Assembly: GCA_903820085.1 (NCBI GenBank)
Contig: CAIJGA010000018.1
Coordinates: 62,001-126,000 of the forward strand
From: an uncultured Chlorobiaceae bacterium
Lineage (GTDB): Bacteria > Bacteroidota > Chlorobiia > Chlorobiales > Chlorobiaceae
Length of the DNA stretch: 64,000 bases
Direction: 5' to 3'
Made by a program: the position numbers and the translations under genes. The notes beneath the pieces were generated by a model. The model was not told the DNA's origin, searched no databases, and was given only the letters and a program-made list of their open reading frames with translations. Below are positions 31,770 to 40,515 of this stretch, in pieces (positions within the stretch are counted from its first letter, which is position 1; each line of letters starts with the position of its first letter).

Positions 31770-32546
31770 TCAGTTATCCCTTACTGCCGCAATAAAACCC
31801 GCAATGCGTATCACAATTTTTCTCGAAACCAGCCTTTGTGAAAAAACAAGAGCAACATCAATAAGGGTTGGGAATACCCGTACCTTATTATTTTTCAACC
31901 CTTTAATAGCCGCTTTGACAACCACGCCGGTTTCCGATATCGGTAACCGAAGATTTGCGGAATTATGGCCAGCCCGCTCAAAAAAGCCCGTATTGATAAA
32001 GCCGGGACAGACCGCAACAACCCTTACCCCTTTTCCCTGCAATTCTTCATAAAGCGCCTCGCTGAGCGTCAGAACAAAAGCCTTTGTTGCCGAATAAAGC
32101 CCAAGACCGGGAACACCCTGAAGCCCACCAAGAGAAGCTACATTGACGATACTGCCCGCTCTCCTGGCAACCATGTCCGGCAAAAAAAGACGGGTAATCT
32201 TCGCCATGGCCGTCATATTGACCATCATGATCTCTTCAAGCTTTCCAATCGGAATATCATCAAAATCACCGGCACGCGACAACCCTGCACAATTGACCAG
32301 GAAATCAACACCGGCATGCTGACTTCGGCAGAATTCATAAATACGTTCAGGGCTTTGGCCGTCACCGAGATCTTCGACACAAACCTTTACCTCAACCCCG
32401 TTCTGCTGCCGAAGTTCTTCAGCCAACGCCTGCAATCGTTCACCCGACCGGGCAACAAGCACCAGGTTGTGCCCTCCCCGGGAAAAATGACGGGCAAAAG
32501 CTTCGCCAATTCCCATGGATGCCCCTGTTATCAGGGTAAACATCAT
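31770..32546 (-). CDS. Short-chain dehydrogenase/reductase
   Basis: NAD(P)-dependent oxidoreductase of 258 residues, classical SDR type. The cofactor-binding motif TGASMGIGEAFA lies at the N-terminus, followed by the NCAGLSR variant of NNAG, the catalytic Ser region NVASLGGLQG and YSATKAF with catalytic Tyr and Lys. Substrate unknown; the C-terminal part (FFERAGHNSANLRLP, then PTLIDVALVFSQRLVSRK) is like SDRs annotated DltE/YqjQ-type. I chose the ATG at 32546 because it overlaps the ispG stop as ATGA, implying translational coupling; an ATG at 32561 is the alternative. Confidence 0.88.
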   Translation of the reverse strand: MMFTLITGASMGIGEAFARHFSRGGHNLVLVARSGERLQALAEELRQQNGVEVKVCVEDLGDGQSPERIYEFCRSQHAGVDFLVNCAGLSRAGDFDDIPIGKLEEIMMVNMTAMAKITRLFLPDMVARRAGSIVNVASLGGLQGVPGLGLYSATKAFVLTLSEALYEELQGKGVRVVAVCPGFINTGFFERAGHNSANLRLPISETGVVVKAAIKGLKNNKVRVFPTLIDVALVFSQRLVSRKIVIRIAGFIAAVRDN

Positions 32547-34594
32547 TGCACATCGACCCATTTGCCCCGCTCCCTTATAAGCAGAACAAGACGATCCACC
32601 GCATCCTCTTCCGAGATATTTTCCTCAACGCACTCTCTTCCAACATAAAGACTGATGCGGTTTTTTCCAGCCCCTACGTAACCGAAATCAGCATCGGCCA
32701 TTTCACCAGGGCCGTTCACGATGCAACCCATAATGCCAATCTTTAGCCCCTTGAGATGAACCGTCCTCTGCTTGATGGCGGCTGTAGCCTTTTCAAGCTC
32801 GAAATAGGTTCTGCCGCAACCGGGACAGGAGATAAATTCAGTTTTCGACATTCTGATTCTTGCACCCTGAAGAATGTTGAATGCCAGATGAACTTCATCA
32901 TCAGGCGACATGCCGGTATGAAACGCAAGCATGTCACCGATGCCATCGCAGAAAAGCCCTCCAGCCTGCACTGAACTGTCTATCAATATGTCCAGCCTGT
33001 CAGAAGCCTCTTTTTTGAACCGTACAACAAGAGGGTAATCAAGAGAACGACTATTGAATGCCTGCACAAGCCTGCGATACACAAAAATGACCTTGCTTGA
33101 CAGAACAGAAAAAAAGAGCCGCTCCACTCCCTTGCTGCGAAGCTTTTCTGCAAAATGGGCAAGAACTGCCGCCGGAACAGCGTCCCCGGCACCATCATGA
33201 ATAAAGCATAACTCAACAGCTGCAAGCCGGTCATTATGGAGGAGTCCCAAAAATTCCTCTCCAAGCCGCTCACCCTCAACAATATCGAACCGTACTTTTG
33301 AAACCTTATCGAGCAATCCGGCAAAAAGTGCCACATCACCTGTCGAAGCGACAAGGAAGCGACCCGCGTCACCAAGTTTAGCCAGAAGAGCGTCGAGCTC
33401 CTCAAGATCTTCCCGGCTGCTGACGCGAACGGAAACAAACTCGGAGCGGATTGAATCCTCGGGCATTTCCGGAGCCAGCCTCTGCATAACCTCTTCAAAG
33501 AGAGCATGACCCTCTGAGAGTTGGCCGTGCACTTCAGTTTCTACTCTCGGCAGACTCTCTCCGCCAACCACCATCCCTGCAAGCACAAGAGGACGGGAGA
33601 GCCTGCGCTGGTAACAGAAAGGATTGAAAGGGGGCTGTTCATCCGTTATGAGCGCATGCTGCGGTTGCTTGTTGCGACTTTCAATAACATGCTTCAGCGG
33701 AAGAGAGCCTTTATCGCCCTTGACAAGATGGAAGTCATTATACTTTTTGACCAGAGCAAACCCGACAGGAACCTCGTTGACCGGGTCCTCCGTCAGAGAG
33801 ACCCTGATCGTATCACCAAGACCATCCTCAAGAAGCGCTCCAATACCCATGGCTGATTTAACCCGTCCCTCATCGCCATCTCCAGCCTCGGTTACCCCGA
33901 GATGCAGCGGATAGGCATAACGGAGCTCTGCATCGGCCTTCTCGACCAGCAACCGATAGGACTGAATCATCACCTTGACATTGGACGACTTCATGGAAAA
34001 CAGCGTATCGAAATAACCCATCTCCTCACTCATCCGTGCAAACTCAAGTGCAGCTTCAACCATACCTTCCGCCGAATTCCCGTAACGACTGACAATGCGA
34101 TCAGACAAAGAGCCATGATTGGTGCCGATTCGCATGGAGACCCCGAATTGACAAGCCTTTTCAACCAACGGCGCAAATTCAAGCCGAACATGCTCAAGCT
34201 CCCTCAGATACTCCTCATCCGAATATTCATTGCTTGAAAATTTCTGACTGGTGGCATAATTGCCCGGATTGATCCGAATATTTTCAACAAATTCAACAGC
34301 CTTAAGCGCCGCACGCGCAGAAAAATGGATATCGGCAACAAGCGGAGTTTCAATTCGGTCACGACGAAGCTGCTCCCGGATAAGGCGCAGATTTTCAGCA
34401 TCCTTCTCGGTCGGTACCGTAAGCCGGATAATTTCACAACCAGCATCATAAAGCCGTCTGCACTGTTCAACGGTTGCAGCAGTATCCATGGTATGCGTAT
34501 TGGTCATGGACTCCACCCTGATCGGCTGGTACCCTCCCAATGCCAGGTTTCCAAAAACTACTTCACGAGTTAATCGACGACGGTACTGATACAT
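32543..34594 (-). CDS. ispG: 4-hydroxy-3-methylbut-2-enyl diphosphate synthase, long three-domain form
   Basis: Penultimate step of the MEP isoprenoid pathway, feeding the chlorophyll tail, carotenoids and quinones. 683 residues, against about 370 in E. coli. The N-terminal TIM barrel starts RREVVFGNLALGG-like (TREVVFGNLALGG) and includes PLVADIHFSARAAL. A central insertion of roughly 200 residues follows. The C-terminal [4Fe-4S] domain has Cys ligands in SCPGCGRTYFE (about 589-592) and GCIVNGPGEMADAD. The long form is known from plants, Chlamydiae, Bacteroidetes and Chlorobi. Electron input is probably ferredoxin. Confidence 0.95.
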   Translation of the reverse strand: MYQYRRRLTREVVFGNLALGGYQPIRVESMTNTHTMDTAATVEQCRRLYDAGCEIIRLTVPTEKDAENLRLIREQLRRDRIETPLVADIHFSARAALKAVEFVENIRINPGNYATSQKFSSNEYSDEEYLRELEHVRLEFAPLVEKACQFGVSMRIGTNHGSLSDRIVSRYGNSAEGMVEAALEFARMSEEMGYFDTLFSMKSSNVKVMIQSYRLLVEKADAELRYAYPLHLGVTEAGDGDEGRVKSAMGIGALLEDGLGDTIRVSLTEDPVNEVPVGFALVKKYNDFHLVKGDKGSLPLKHVIESRNKQPQHALITDEQPPFNPFCYQRRLSRPLVLAGMVVGGESLPRVETEVHGQLSEGHALFEEVMQRLAPEMPEDSIRSEFVSVRVSSREDLEELDALLAKLGDAGRFLVASTGDVALFAGLLDKVSKVRFDIVEGERLGEEFLGLLHNDRLAAVELCFIHDGAGDAVPAAVLAHFAEKLRSKGVERLFFSVLSSKVIFVYRRLVQAFNSRSLDYPLVVRFKKEASDRLDILIDSSVQAGGLFCDGIGDMLAFHTGMSPDDEVHLAFNILQGARIRMSKTEFISCPGCGRTYFELEKATAAIKQRTVHLKGLKIGIMGCIVNGPGEMADADFGYVGAGKNRISLYVGRECVEENISEEDAVDRLVLLIRERGKWVDVQ

Positions 34595-34621
34595 TGGATT
34601 GAAGAACAGTTATATGAAAAA

Positions 34622-34930
34622 TTATTTTTCTCTGATGATAAACAGGGCTTCGCCAGGTTTTCGAAAATTATATTTCTCTCTCGAGGCCTTTTCGATACTA
34701 TCCGGCTCAAGAGCATACCTGATACGCGATTCATTGACAATCATCTTCCCCTGCTCGACTTTCTGCCGATCAACAAGCGTACGGTACTCCGCTTCCATTC
34801 GAATCCGCTTGATGATACCATAATCATCGAAAAGCATCCAGAAGACAAACAAGACAACAGCAACCCTGAAAATAAATTTTTTAGGGTTGGAACGGATATT
34901 CTCCCAGATTTTCCAGATAATCTTTTTCAC
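34622..34930 (-). CDS. FtsB/DivIC-like septum formation initiator protein
   Basis: 102-residue bitopic membrane protein. A basic cytoplasmic N-terminus is followed by one transmembrane helix (FIFRVAVVLFVFWMLF, about 20-35), a coiled-coil stretch (RIRMEAEYRTLVDRQKVEQGK) and the family-typical REKYNFRKPGEALFII near the end. Such proteins bridge FtsL and FtsQ in the divisome. Start is GTG at 34930; no ATG is in frame. It lies between eno and ispG on the same strand, an FtsB-enolase neighbourhood also seen in many other bacteria. Confidence 0.85.
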   Translation of the reverse strand: MKKIIWKIWENIRSNPKKFIFRVAVVLFVFWMLFDDYGIIKRIRMEAEYRTLVDRQKVEQGKMIVNESRIRYALEPDSIEKASREKYNFRKPGEALFIIREK

Positions 34931-34989
34931 GCATAAAACGCTTTAGTGTGTCCAGTGCTAAGGGAGCGACAAGGGAGGAGAAAGGCAAT

Positions 34990-35016
34990 GGGAACCCGTT
35001 GAGATAACGGGTTCCC
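34990..35016 (-). terminator. Hairpin downstream of enolase
   Basis: A perfect 11-bp stem (34990-35000 with 35006-35016) with a GAGAT loop, 10 bases past the eno stop. No clear T run follows on the minus strand, so it may be a processing or attenuation element before the FtsB-like gene. Confidence 0.5.
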
Positions 35017-35026
35017 TGCAATATTT

Positions 35027-36361
<1,335 letters not shown>

Positions 36362-36543
36362 TTACCTGCTTTTTGGACGCAAATGAGCAAAAAAAGCAAT
36401 CTCCCCATGAAGATACCCGAAAATATATCTTTTTTTCTCGACCATTTCATTGTCCCTATGACCGCAGATAAGACTTTTTTTGTTTATTATTTGTTGAGTC
36501 GTTTTTCCCAGCAACAGACCAAATTCAACCAAGGAGTCGTGCC

Positions 36544-38616
36544 ATGCAAGCCGTACAACCGGATCAATTGCGAAATATTGTCATTACAGGCCATGCCGGA
36601 AGCGGCAAGACCATCCTCGCTGAATCACTTGCCCTGACCATGGGTGTTACGAACCGCCTCGGCACTATTGATGAAGGCAACACCCTCTCCGACTACTCCA
36701 CCGATGAGGTACAAAGAAAACACAGCCTGAACACCAGTCTAATCAACGGATTCTGGAACGACCGCAAAATAAATATTATCGACACTCCCGGCCTGCTCGA
36801 CTTTCACGGAGATGTCAAATCGGCCATGCGTGTTGCCGATACCGTCCTGATTGCCGTCAACACCGCTTCCGGCGTCGAGGTAGGCACAGACACCATCTGG
36901 GAGTACACCAAGGAATACTACAAGCCGACCCTCTTTATTCTCACCAAGCTTGACGCCGACAGAACCAACTTCAACGCCACCATACAGGGACTCCAGGATC
37001 ATTTCGGCCACCTGGTCACCCCTATACAGTTTCCCGCCGATGAGGGTCTCGGACATCATACCCTTATTGATGTTTTGCTAATGAAACAACTGGAGTTCAA
37101 TCCCGACAAAACCGGAGGCATGACCATCTCCGACATTCCCGAGCAGCATCTGCAACATGCCGAGGAGCTTCATCAGCAGCTTGTTGAAGCAATAGCCGAA
37201 ACTGATGAAGAGCTCATGAACCGCTTTTTCGAAGTCGGAACCCTGACGGAGGAAGAGCTGAGAACAGGAATCAAATCCGCACTGCTTACCAGAACATTTT
37301 TTCCCGTTTTCTGCACCTCACCGCTTCACCTGATCGGATCAGAGCGTTTGCTGAACGCCATAGTCAACCTCTGCCCCTCACCGATTGAACGCGGGCCGGA
37401 ACATGCAATCTGCACAATCGACGAAACCAAAAGCCTGATTCAGCCAAACCCTGAAGGCCCGACTGTTGCCTTCATTTTCAAGACCATGTCCGAACCCCGC
37501 GTTGGCGAAATCTCCTACCTCAGAGTTTATTCGGGCCACATCGAAACAGGCCATGAGCTCATTGATGTCCAGACCGGACAACTTGAAAAGATTGGCCAGG
37601 TCTACACCATTATCGGTCAGAAAAAAAACCCAGTTGAAAAGCTCCTCGCCGGAGATATCGGTATGGTCGTCAAACTGAAGGATGCACATACAAACGATAC
37701 CCTGGCAGATAAAGGCACCAGTTGCCGGATCAGCCCGATTATCTTCCCCCTGCCCGTGCTTGCAACGGCAATCATTCCCGTCACACAGGGTGACGAAGAA
37801 AAAATTTCCGCCGGCCTGCATCACCTGCACGAAGAGGATCCGAGCTTTGCCATCGAGCACGACGTTGAGTTCAACCAGACCATCCTCAAAACTCTTGGTG
37901 AAACGCATCTCGATACCATCATCAACCGGCTTCAGACAAAATTCAATGTCAAGGTCGATATAGCGCCCATTAAAATTCCCTACCGCGAAACCATCAGGAT
38001 AGCATCATCCGCCCAGGGCAAATACAAAAAGCAATCCGGGGGAAAAGGGCAGTATGGCGATGTATGGGTCAAGCTTGAGCCGCTTGCCAGAGATACCGGA
38101 TTTCATTTCGTCAGCGAGATTGTCGGAGGCGTTGTCCCTACCAGGTATCTGCCCGCTGTTGAAAAAGGACTGAGGGAATCAATTACAAACGGCATTCTGG
38201 CAGGGTATCCCGTCGTTGATCTTAAAGCCATTGCCTACGACGGCTCTTTTCACCCGGTCGACAGCTCCGAATTTGCCTTTAAAATTGCCGCGAGCATGGC
38301 ATTCAAAAATGCTTTTGAACACGCAAAACCATTTCTGCTTGAACCGATTTTCGCCCTGAATGTCTATGCGCCCGAACACTATACCGGAGAAATTGTCGGT
38401 GATATCTCAAGCAAGCGGGGTAAAATTCTTGGCATGGATTCCGACGTCAGGATTCAAATCATTCATGCGCTCATCCCGCAGGCATCCCTCACCACATTCC
38501 ATCATGCGCTGACACGACTGACCCAGAGCCGGGCCCGGTACTCCTACAATTTCAGCCATTACGAAGAGGCACCGCCCGATATCGCCCATCAGATCATCGC
38601 TGAAAAGAGACCATGA
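36544..38616 (+). CDS. Elongation factor G-like translational GTPase (non-canonical)
   Basis: 690 residues with the five-domain EF-G layout. G1 is GHAGSGKT (16-23) and G4 reads TKLDADRTN. The G3 motif is DTPGLLDF (80-87): Leu84 stands where canonical EF-G has the catalytic His, and the usual RGITI of switch I is replaced by RKHSLNTSL. Domain IV (GQYGDVWVKLEPL and SSEFAFKIAASMAFKNAF) is complete. These changes fit the EF-G-like (EF-G2 type) family rather than FusA. Its role is uncertain: proposals for such paralogues include specialised translocation or stress functions. It stands alone, ending in a bidirectional terminator. Confidence 0.85.
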   Translation: MQAVQPDQLRNIVITGHAGSGKTILAESLALTMGVTNRLGTIDEGNTLSDYSTDEVQRKHSLNTSLINGFWNDRKINIIDTPGLLDFHGDVKSAMRVADTVLIAVNTASGVEVGTDTIWEYTKEYYKPTLFILTKLDADRTNFNATIQGLQDHFGHLVTPIQFPADEGLGHHTLIDVLLMKQLEFNPDKTGGMTISDIPEQHLQHAEELHQQLVEAIAETDEELMNRFFEVGTLTEEELRTGIKSALLTRTFFPVFCTSPLHLIGSERLLNAIVNLCPSPIERGPEHAICTIDETKSLIQPNPEGPTVAFIFKTMSEPRVGEISYLRVYSGHIETGHELIDVQTGQLEKIGQVYTIIGQKKNPVEKLLAGDIGMVVKLKDAHTNDTLADKGTSCRISPIIFPLPVLATAIIPVTQGDEEKISAGLHHLHEEDPSFAIEHDVEFNQTILKTLGETHLDTIINRLQTKFNVKVDIAPIKIPYRETIRIASSAQGKYKKQSGGKGQYGDVWVKLEPLARDTGFHFVSEIVGGVVPTRYLPAVEKGLRESITNGILAGYPVVDLKAIAYDGSFHPVDSSEFAFKIAASMAFKNAFEHAKPFLLEPIFALNVYAPEHYTGEIVGDISSKRGKILGMDSDVRIQIIHALIPQASLTTFHHALTRLTQSRARYSYNFSHYEEAPPDIAHQIIAEKRP

Positions 38617-38630
38617 ATCAACCTTAATCG

Positions 38631-38664
38631 AAAAAAAGCCCCGTACCTCTTCGGGGCTTTTTTT
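38631..38664. terminator. Bidirectional terminator between the EF-G-like gene and the glycosyltransferase
   Basis: Seven A plus GCCCCG (38631-38643) pairs with CGGGGC plus a run of T (38652-38664), around an 8-base loop. It lies 14 bases past the EF-G-like stop and 24 bases past the stop of the convergent gene. Confidence 0.88.
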
Positions 38665-38687
38665 TCAGCAATCAAAACGGGTGACCG

Positions 38688-39476
38688 CTACAGCAAACCA
38701 AAAACCGACTTTATTTTCAGCCACCACACCATCCAGATCGCCTCACGGATATTATGCCGGGTCATTTTAGACTTTCCAACTGTCCGATCGACAAAGACAA
38801 TGGGAATTTCCCTGATAACAAATCCCTTTTTCCACACCCTGAAGTTCATTTCTATCTGAAATGAATAGCCCTGAGAGTTAATCCTTTCAAAATCGAGTGC
38901 ACCTAGCACTTCTGCACGGAAACATTTAAAACCGCTCGTCGGATCAGCCACAGGCATCCCGGTAACAAAACGCGTATAGATACTTGCCGTTTTTGAAAGA
39001 ATTAACCTGCCAAGCGGCCAGTTAACAACATTGACGGTATTGTTCATGTAACGCGACCCGATAACCAAATCAGCGTCACTTATGGCGTCAAAAAAACGCT
39101 GCAGCATTACAGGGTCATGCGAATAATCCGCATCCATTTCGACGATATAGCGGTAACCCTTCTGCAGGGCAAACCGAAAGCCGGAAATATATGCCGTACC
39201 AAGCCCCAGCTTACGCTCCCGCGTCATCAGATGAATCCCGCTCAGGGTCAACTGCATTGAACTTACAATCCCGGCTGTTCCGTCAGGAGAGTTGTCATCA
39301 ATAACAAGAATATCGATAAGAAGCGGATAGAGTTTCTTAAGGTCACCCAGCAGCCTGCCAATATTTTCAGCCTCATTAAAGGTTGGTATAATGACAAGTG
39401 CCTTGTTTGCGGGCGCTGTTTCATCCCCGGATAACATGCTGAAAATGTTCGAGGTCTCGATATTTTGGTTCGGCAT
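38688..39476 (-). CDS. Dolichol/polyprenyl-phosphate mannose synthase-like glycosyltransferase
   Basis: GT2-family enzyme of 262 residues expected to transfer a sugar from a nucleotide sugar to a polyprenyl phosphate at the inner membrane. The fold starts ALVIIPTFNEAENI, with DDNSPDGTAGIV for nucleotide binding and EMDADYSHDP holding the DxD-type metal site. The PTSGFKCFRAEVLG and SFQIEMNFR blocks are typical of DPM1-like enzymes. There is no C-terminal transmembrane extension, so it is the soluble-type short form. Sugar and acceptor are not determined by sequence. It is downstream of pscB but separated by a terminator. Confidence 0.88.
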   Translation of the reverse strand: MPNQNIETSNIFSMLSGDETAPANKALVIIPTFNEAENIGRLLGDLKKLYPLLIDILVIDDNSPDGTAGIVSSMQLTLSGIHLMTRERKLGLGTAYISGFRFALQKGYRYIVEMDADYSHDPVMLQRFFDAISDADLVIGSRYMNNTVNVVNWPLGRLILSKTASIYTRFVTGMPVADPTSGFKCFRAEVLGALDFERINSQGYSFQIEMNFRVWKKGFVIREIPIVFVDRTVGKSKMTRHNIREAIWMVWWLKIKSVFGLL

Positions 39477-39498
39477 AAGCGTTAAAGATCTTCAAAAA

Positions 39499-39531
39499 AA
39501 AAGCACTGCTTCCCCTGGAAGCAATGCTTTT
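39499..39531 (-). terminator. Terminator after pscB
   Basis: A stem of 14 pairs with one C-A mismatch (39499-39513 with 39517-39531), followed on the minus strand by a run of nine T. It closes the pscA-pscB unit. Confidence 0.85.
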
Positions 39532-39559
39532 ATAAAACCATAAACAAAACGTGCGGCTC

Positions 39560-40423
39560 TTACCGGGCTTCCCGGTGAAATCTGTGCAGAAACCTCAAAT
39601 CAAAATCAAGCCTTTCCGGCGGTGTATAGGTAAAATCAAGCACCTCACCATCAGGACGAACTTCAACAAGCGCTCCGGCAGGACATTCATCTGAAGAAAA
39701 ACAGGCTGAACAGGAAATACAGGCATCCTGATCAATATAAGCCCTGAAACCACCTTCCTGAACATCACCATAGAACTTGTAGCCAATCGCCTGAACCTTA
39801 GGCGGACACTTGTCAAGACAGAGGCCACAACCCACACAAAGGTTTTCAATAATGAAATAGTGCGATTTTACCCTCGGTGCCGTTTTTTTCAGAACAGGCT
39901 GGGCGGCGGCTGCAACTGGTGCTGCTTTTGGCACCGGCGCAGCTTTTGCTGCCGGTGCTGCTGGTTTCGCACCTGCCGCTGGCTTTGCGCCCGCTACTGG
40001 TTTGGCTCCTGCAACCGGCTTTGCTCCCGGTTCTGGCTTTGCACCTGCAACAGGCTTTGCTCCCGGTACTGGTTTAGCTCCTGTAGCCGGCTTCGCTCCA
40101 GGTACAGGTTTAGCTCCAGCAACCGGCTTTGCTCCCGCTTCTGGTTTCGCTCCTGCAGCAGGCTTTGCCGGAGGTGCTGGTTTTGCGCCTGGAGCTGGCT
40201 TTGCAGCTGCTTTCTTAACTGGAAATGCCGACTCCTGCGGCAGACCGCTTCTTCCAAGATTGACATTAAGCGGTTCCATCCTAAGCTTACCATTTTGCTT
40301 CAGCTGAAGCTCGGCTGGTTTTGCTTTTACCTGCGCTGCCGGAGCTGAAGCTTTCGGCGAAGCAGGCTGACCCTTGGCGGCAGGTGGTGACGATATATCT
40401 GGCTTTTGTACAGGATCGGCCAT
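39560..40423 (-). CDS. pscB: P840 reaction centre iron-sulfur protein PscB (F_A/F_B subunit)
   Basis: Cytoplasmic-side subunit that takes electrons from F_X of PscA and passes them to soluble ferredoxin. 287 residues. The C-terminal domain holds two [4Fe-4S] sites: Cys196, 199, 202 and 206 (CVGCGLCLDKCP) and Cys235, 238, 241 and 247 (CISCSACFSSDECP), then the family ending LRFLHRFHREAR. The N-terminal 180 residues are Pro/Ala/Lys rich and include 13 GAKP-type hexapeptides (78-155). From memory, homologues are nearer 230 residues, so the repeat accounts for the extra length. Ribosome site GGAGG precedes the ATG. It follows pscA after a 92-base gap with a hairpin. Confidence 0.96.
   Translation of the reverse strand: MADPVQKPDISSPPAAKGQPASPKASAPAAQVKAKPAELQLKQNGKLRMEPLNVNLGRSGLPQESAFPVKKAAAKPAPGAKPAPPAKPAAGAKPEAGAKPVAGAKPVPGAKPATGAKPVPGAKPVAGAKPEPGAKPVAGAKPVAGAKPAAGAKPAAPAAKAAPVPKAAPVAAAAQPVLKKTAPRVKSHYFIIENLCVGCGLCLDKCPPKVQAIGYKFYGDVQEGGFRAYIDQDACISCSACFSSDECPAGALVEVRPDGEVLDFTYTPPERLDFDLRFLHRFHREAR
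39959..40192 (-). repeat. 18-bp tandem repeat within pscB
   Basis: Thirteen in-frame 18-base units encoding variants of x-GAKP-x (234 bases, codons 78-155 of pscB). Units differ mainly at the first and last residue (A, P or T before GAKP; A, V or E after). One unit reads PAKP instead of GAKP. A copy-number polymorphism would stay in frame. Confidence 0.9.
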
Positions 40424-40470
40424 AAAAACCCTCCTCTTTAATTACATGATAAACGTTAGAAGCAAAAGAT

Positions 40471-40506
40471 CATTGCCGAAAGAACGATAACGCCCCTTCG
40501 GCAATG
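40471..40506 (-). promoter_or_regulatory. Hairpin in the pscA-pscB intergenic region
   Basis: A perfect 10-bp stem (40471-40480 with 40497-40506) with a 16-base loop, starting 9 bases past the pscA stop. The minus-strand sequence beyond it is only moderately T rich, so partial termination or 3'-end protection of the pscA message is more likely than a full stop. Confidence 0.6.
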
Positions 40507-40515
40507 ACAATGAAA

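Noticed and set aside
39959-40192. Tandem repeat as a possible CRISPR or intergenic satellite
   Set aside because: The units are contiguous with no spacers and stay in the pscB reading frame, so it is a coding repeat.
40002-40307. 101-codon frame opposite pscB with a repetitive product
   Set aside because: It mirrors the 18-base repeat of pscB; the reverse strand of a regular repeat stays open automatically.
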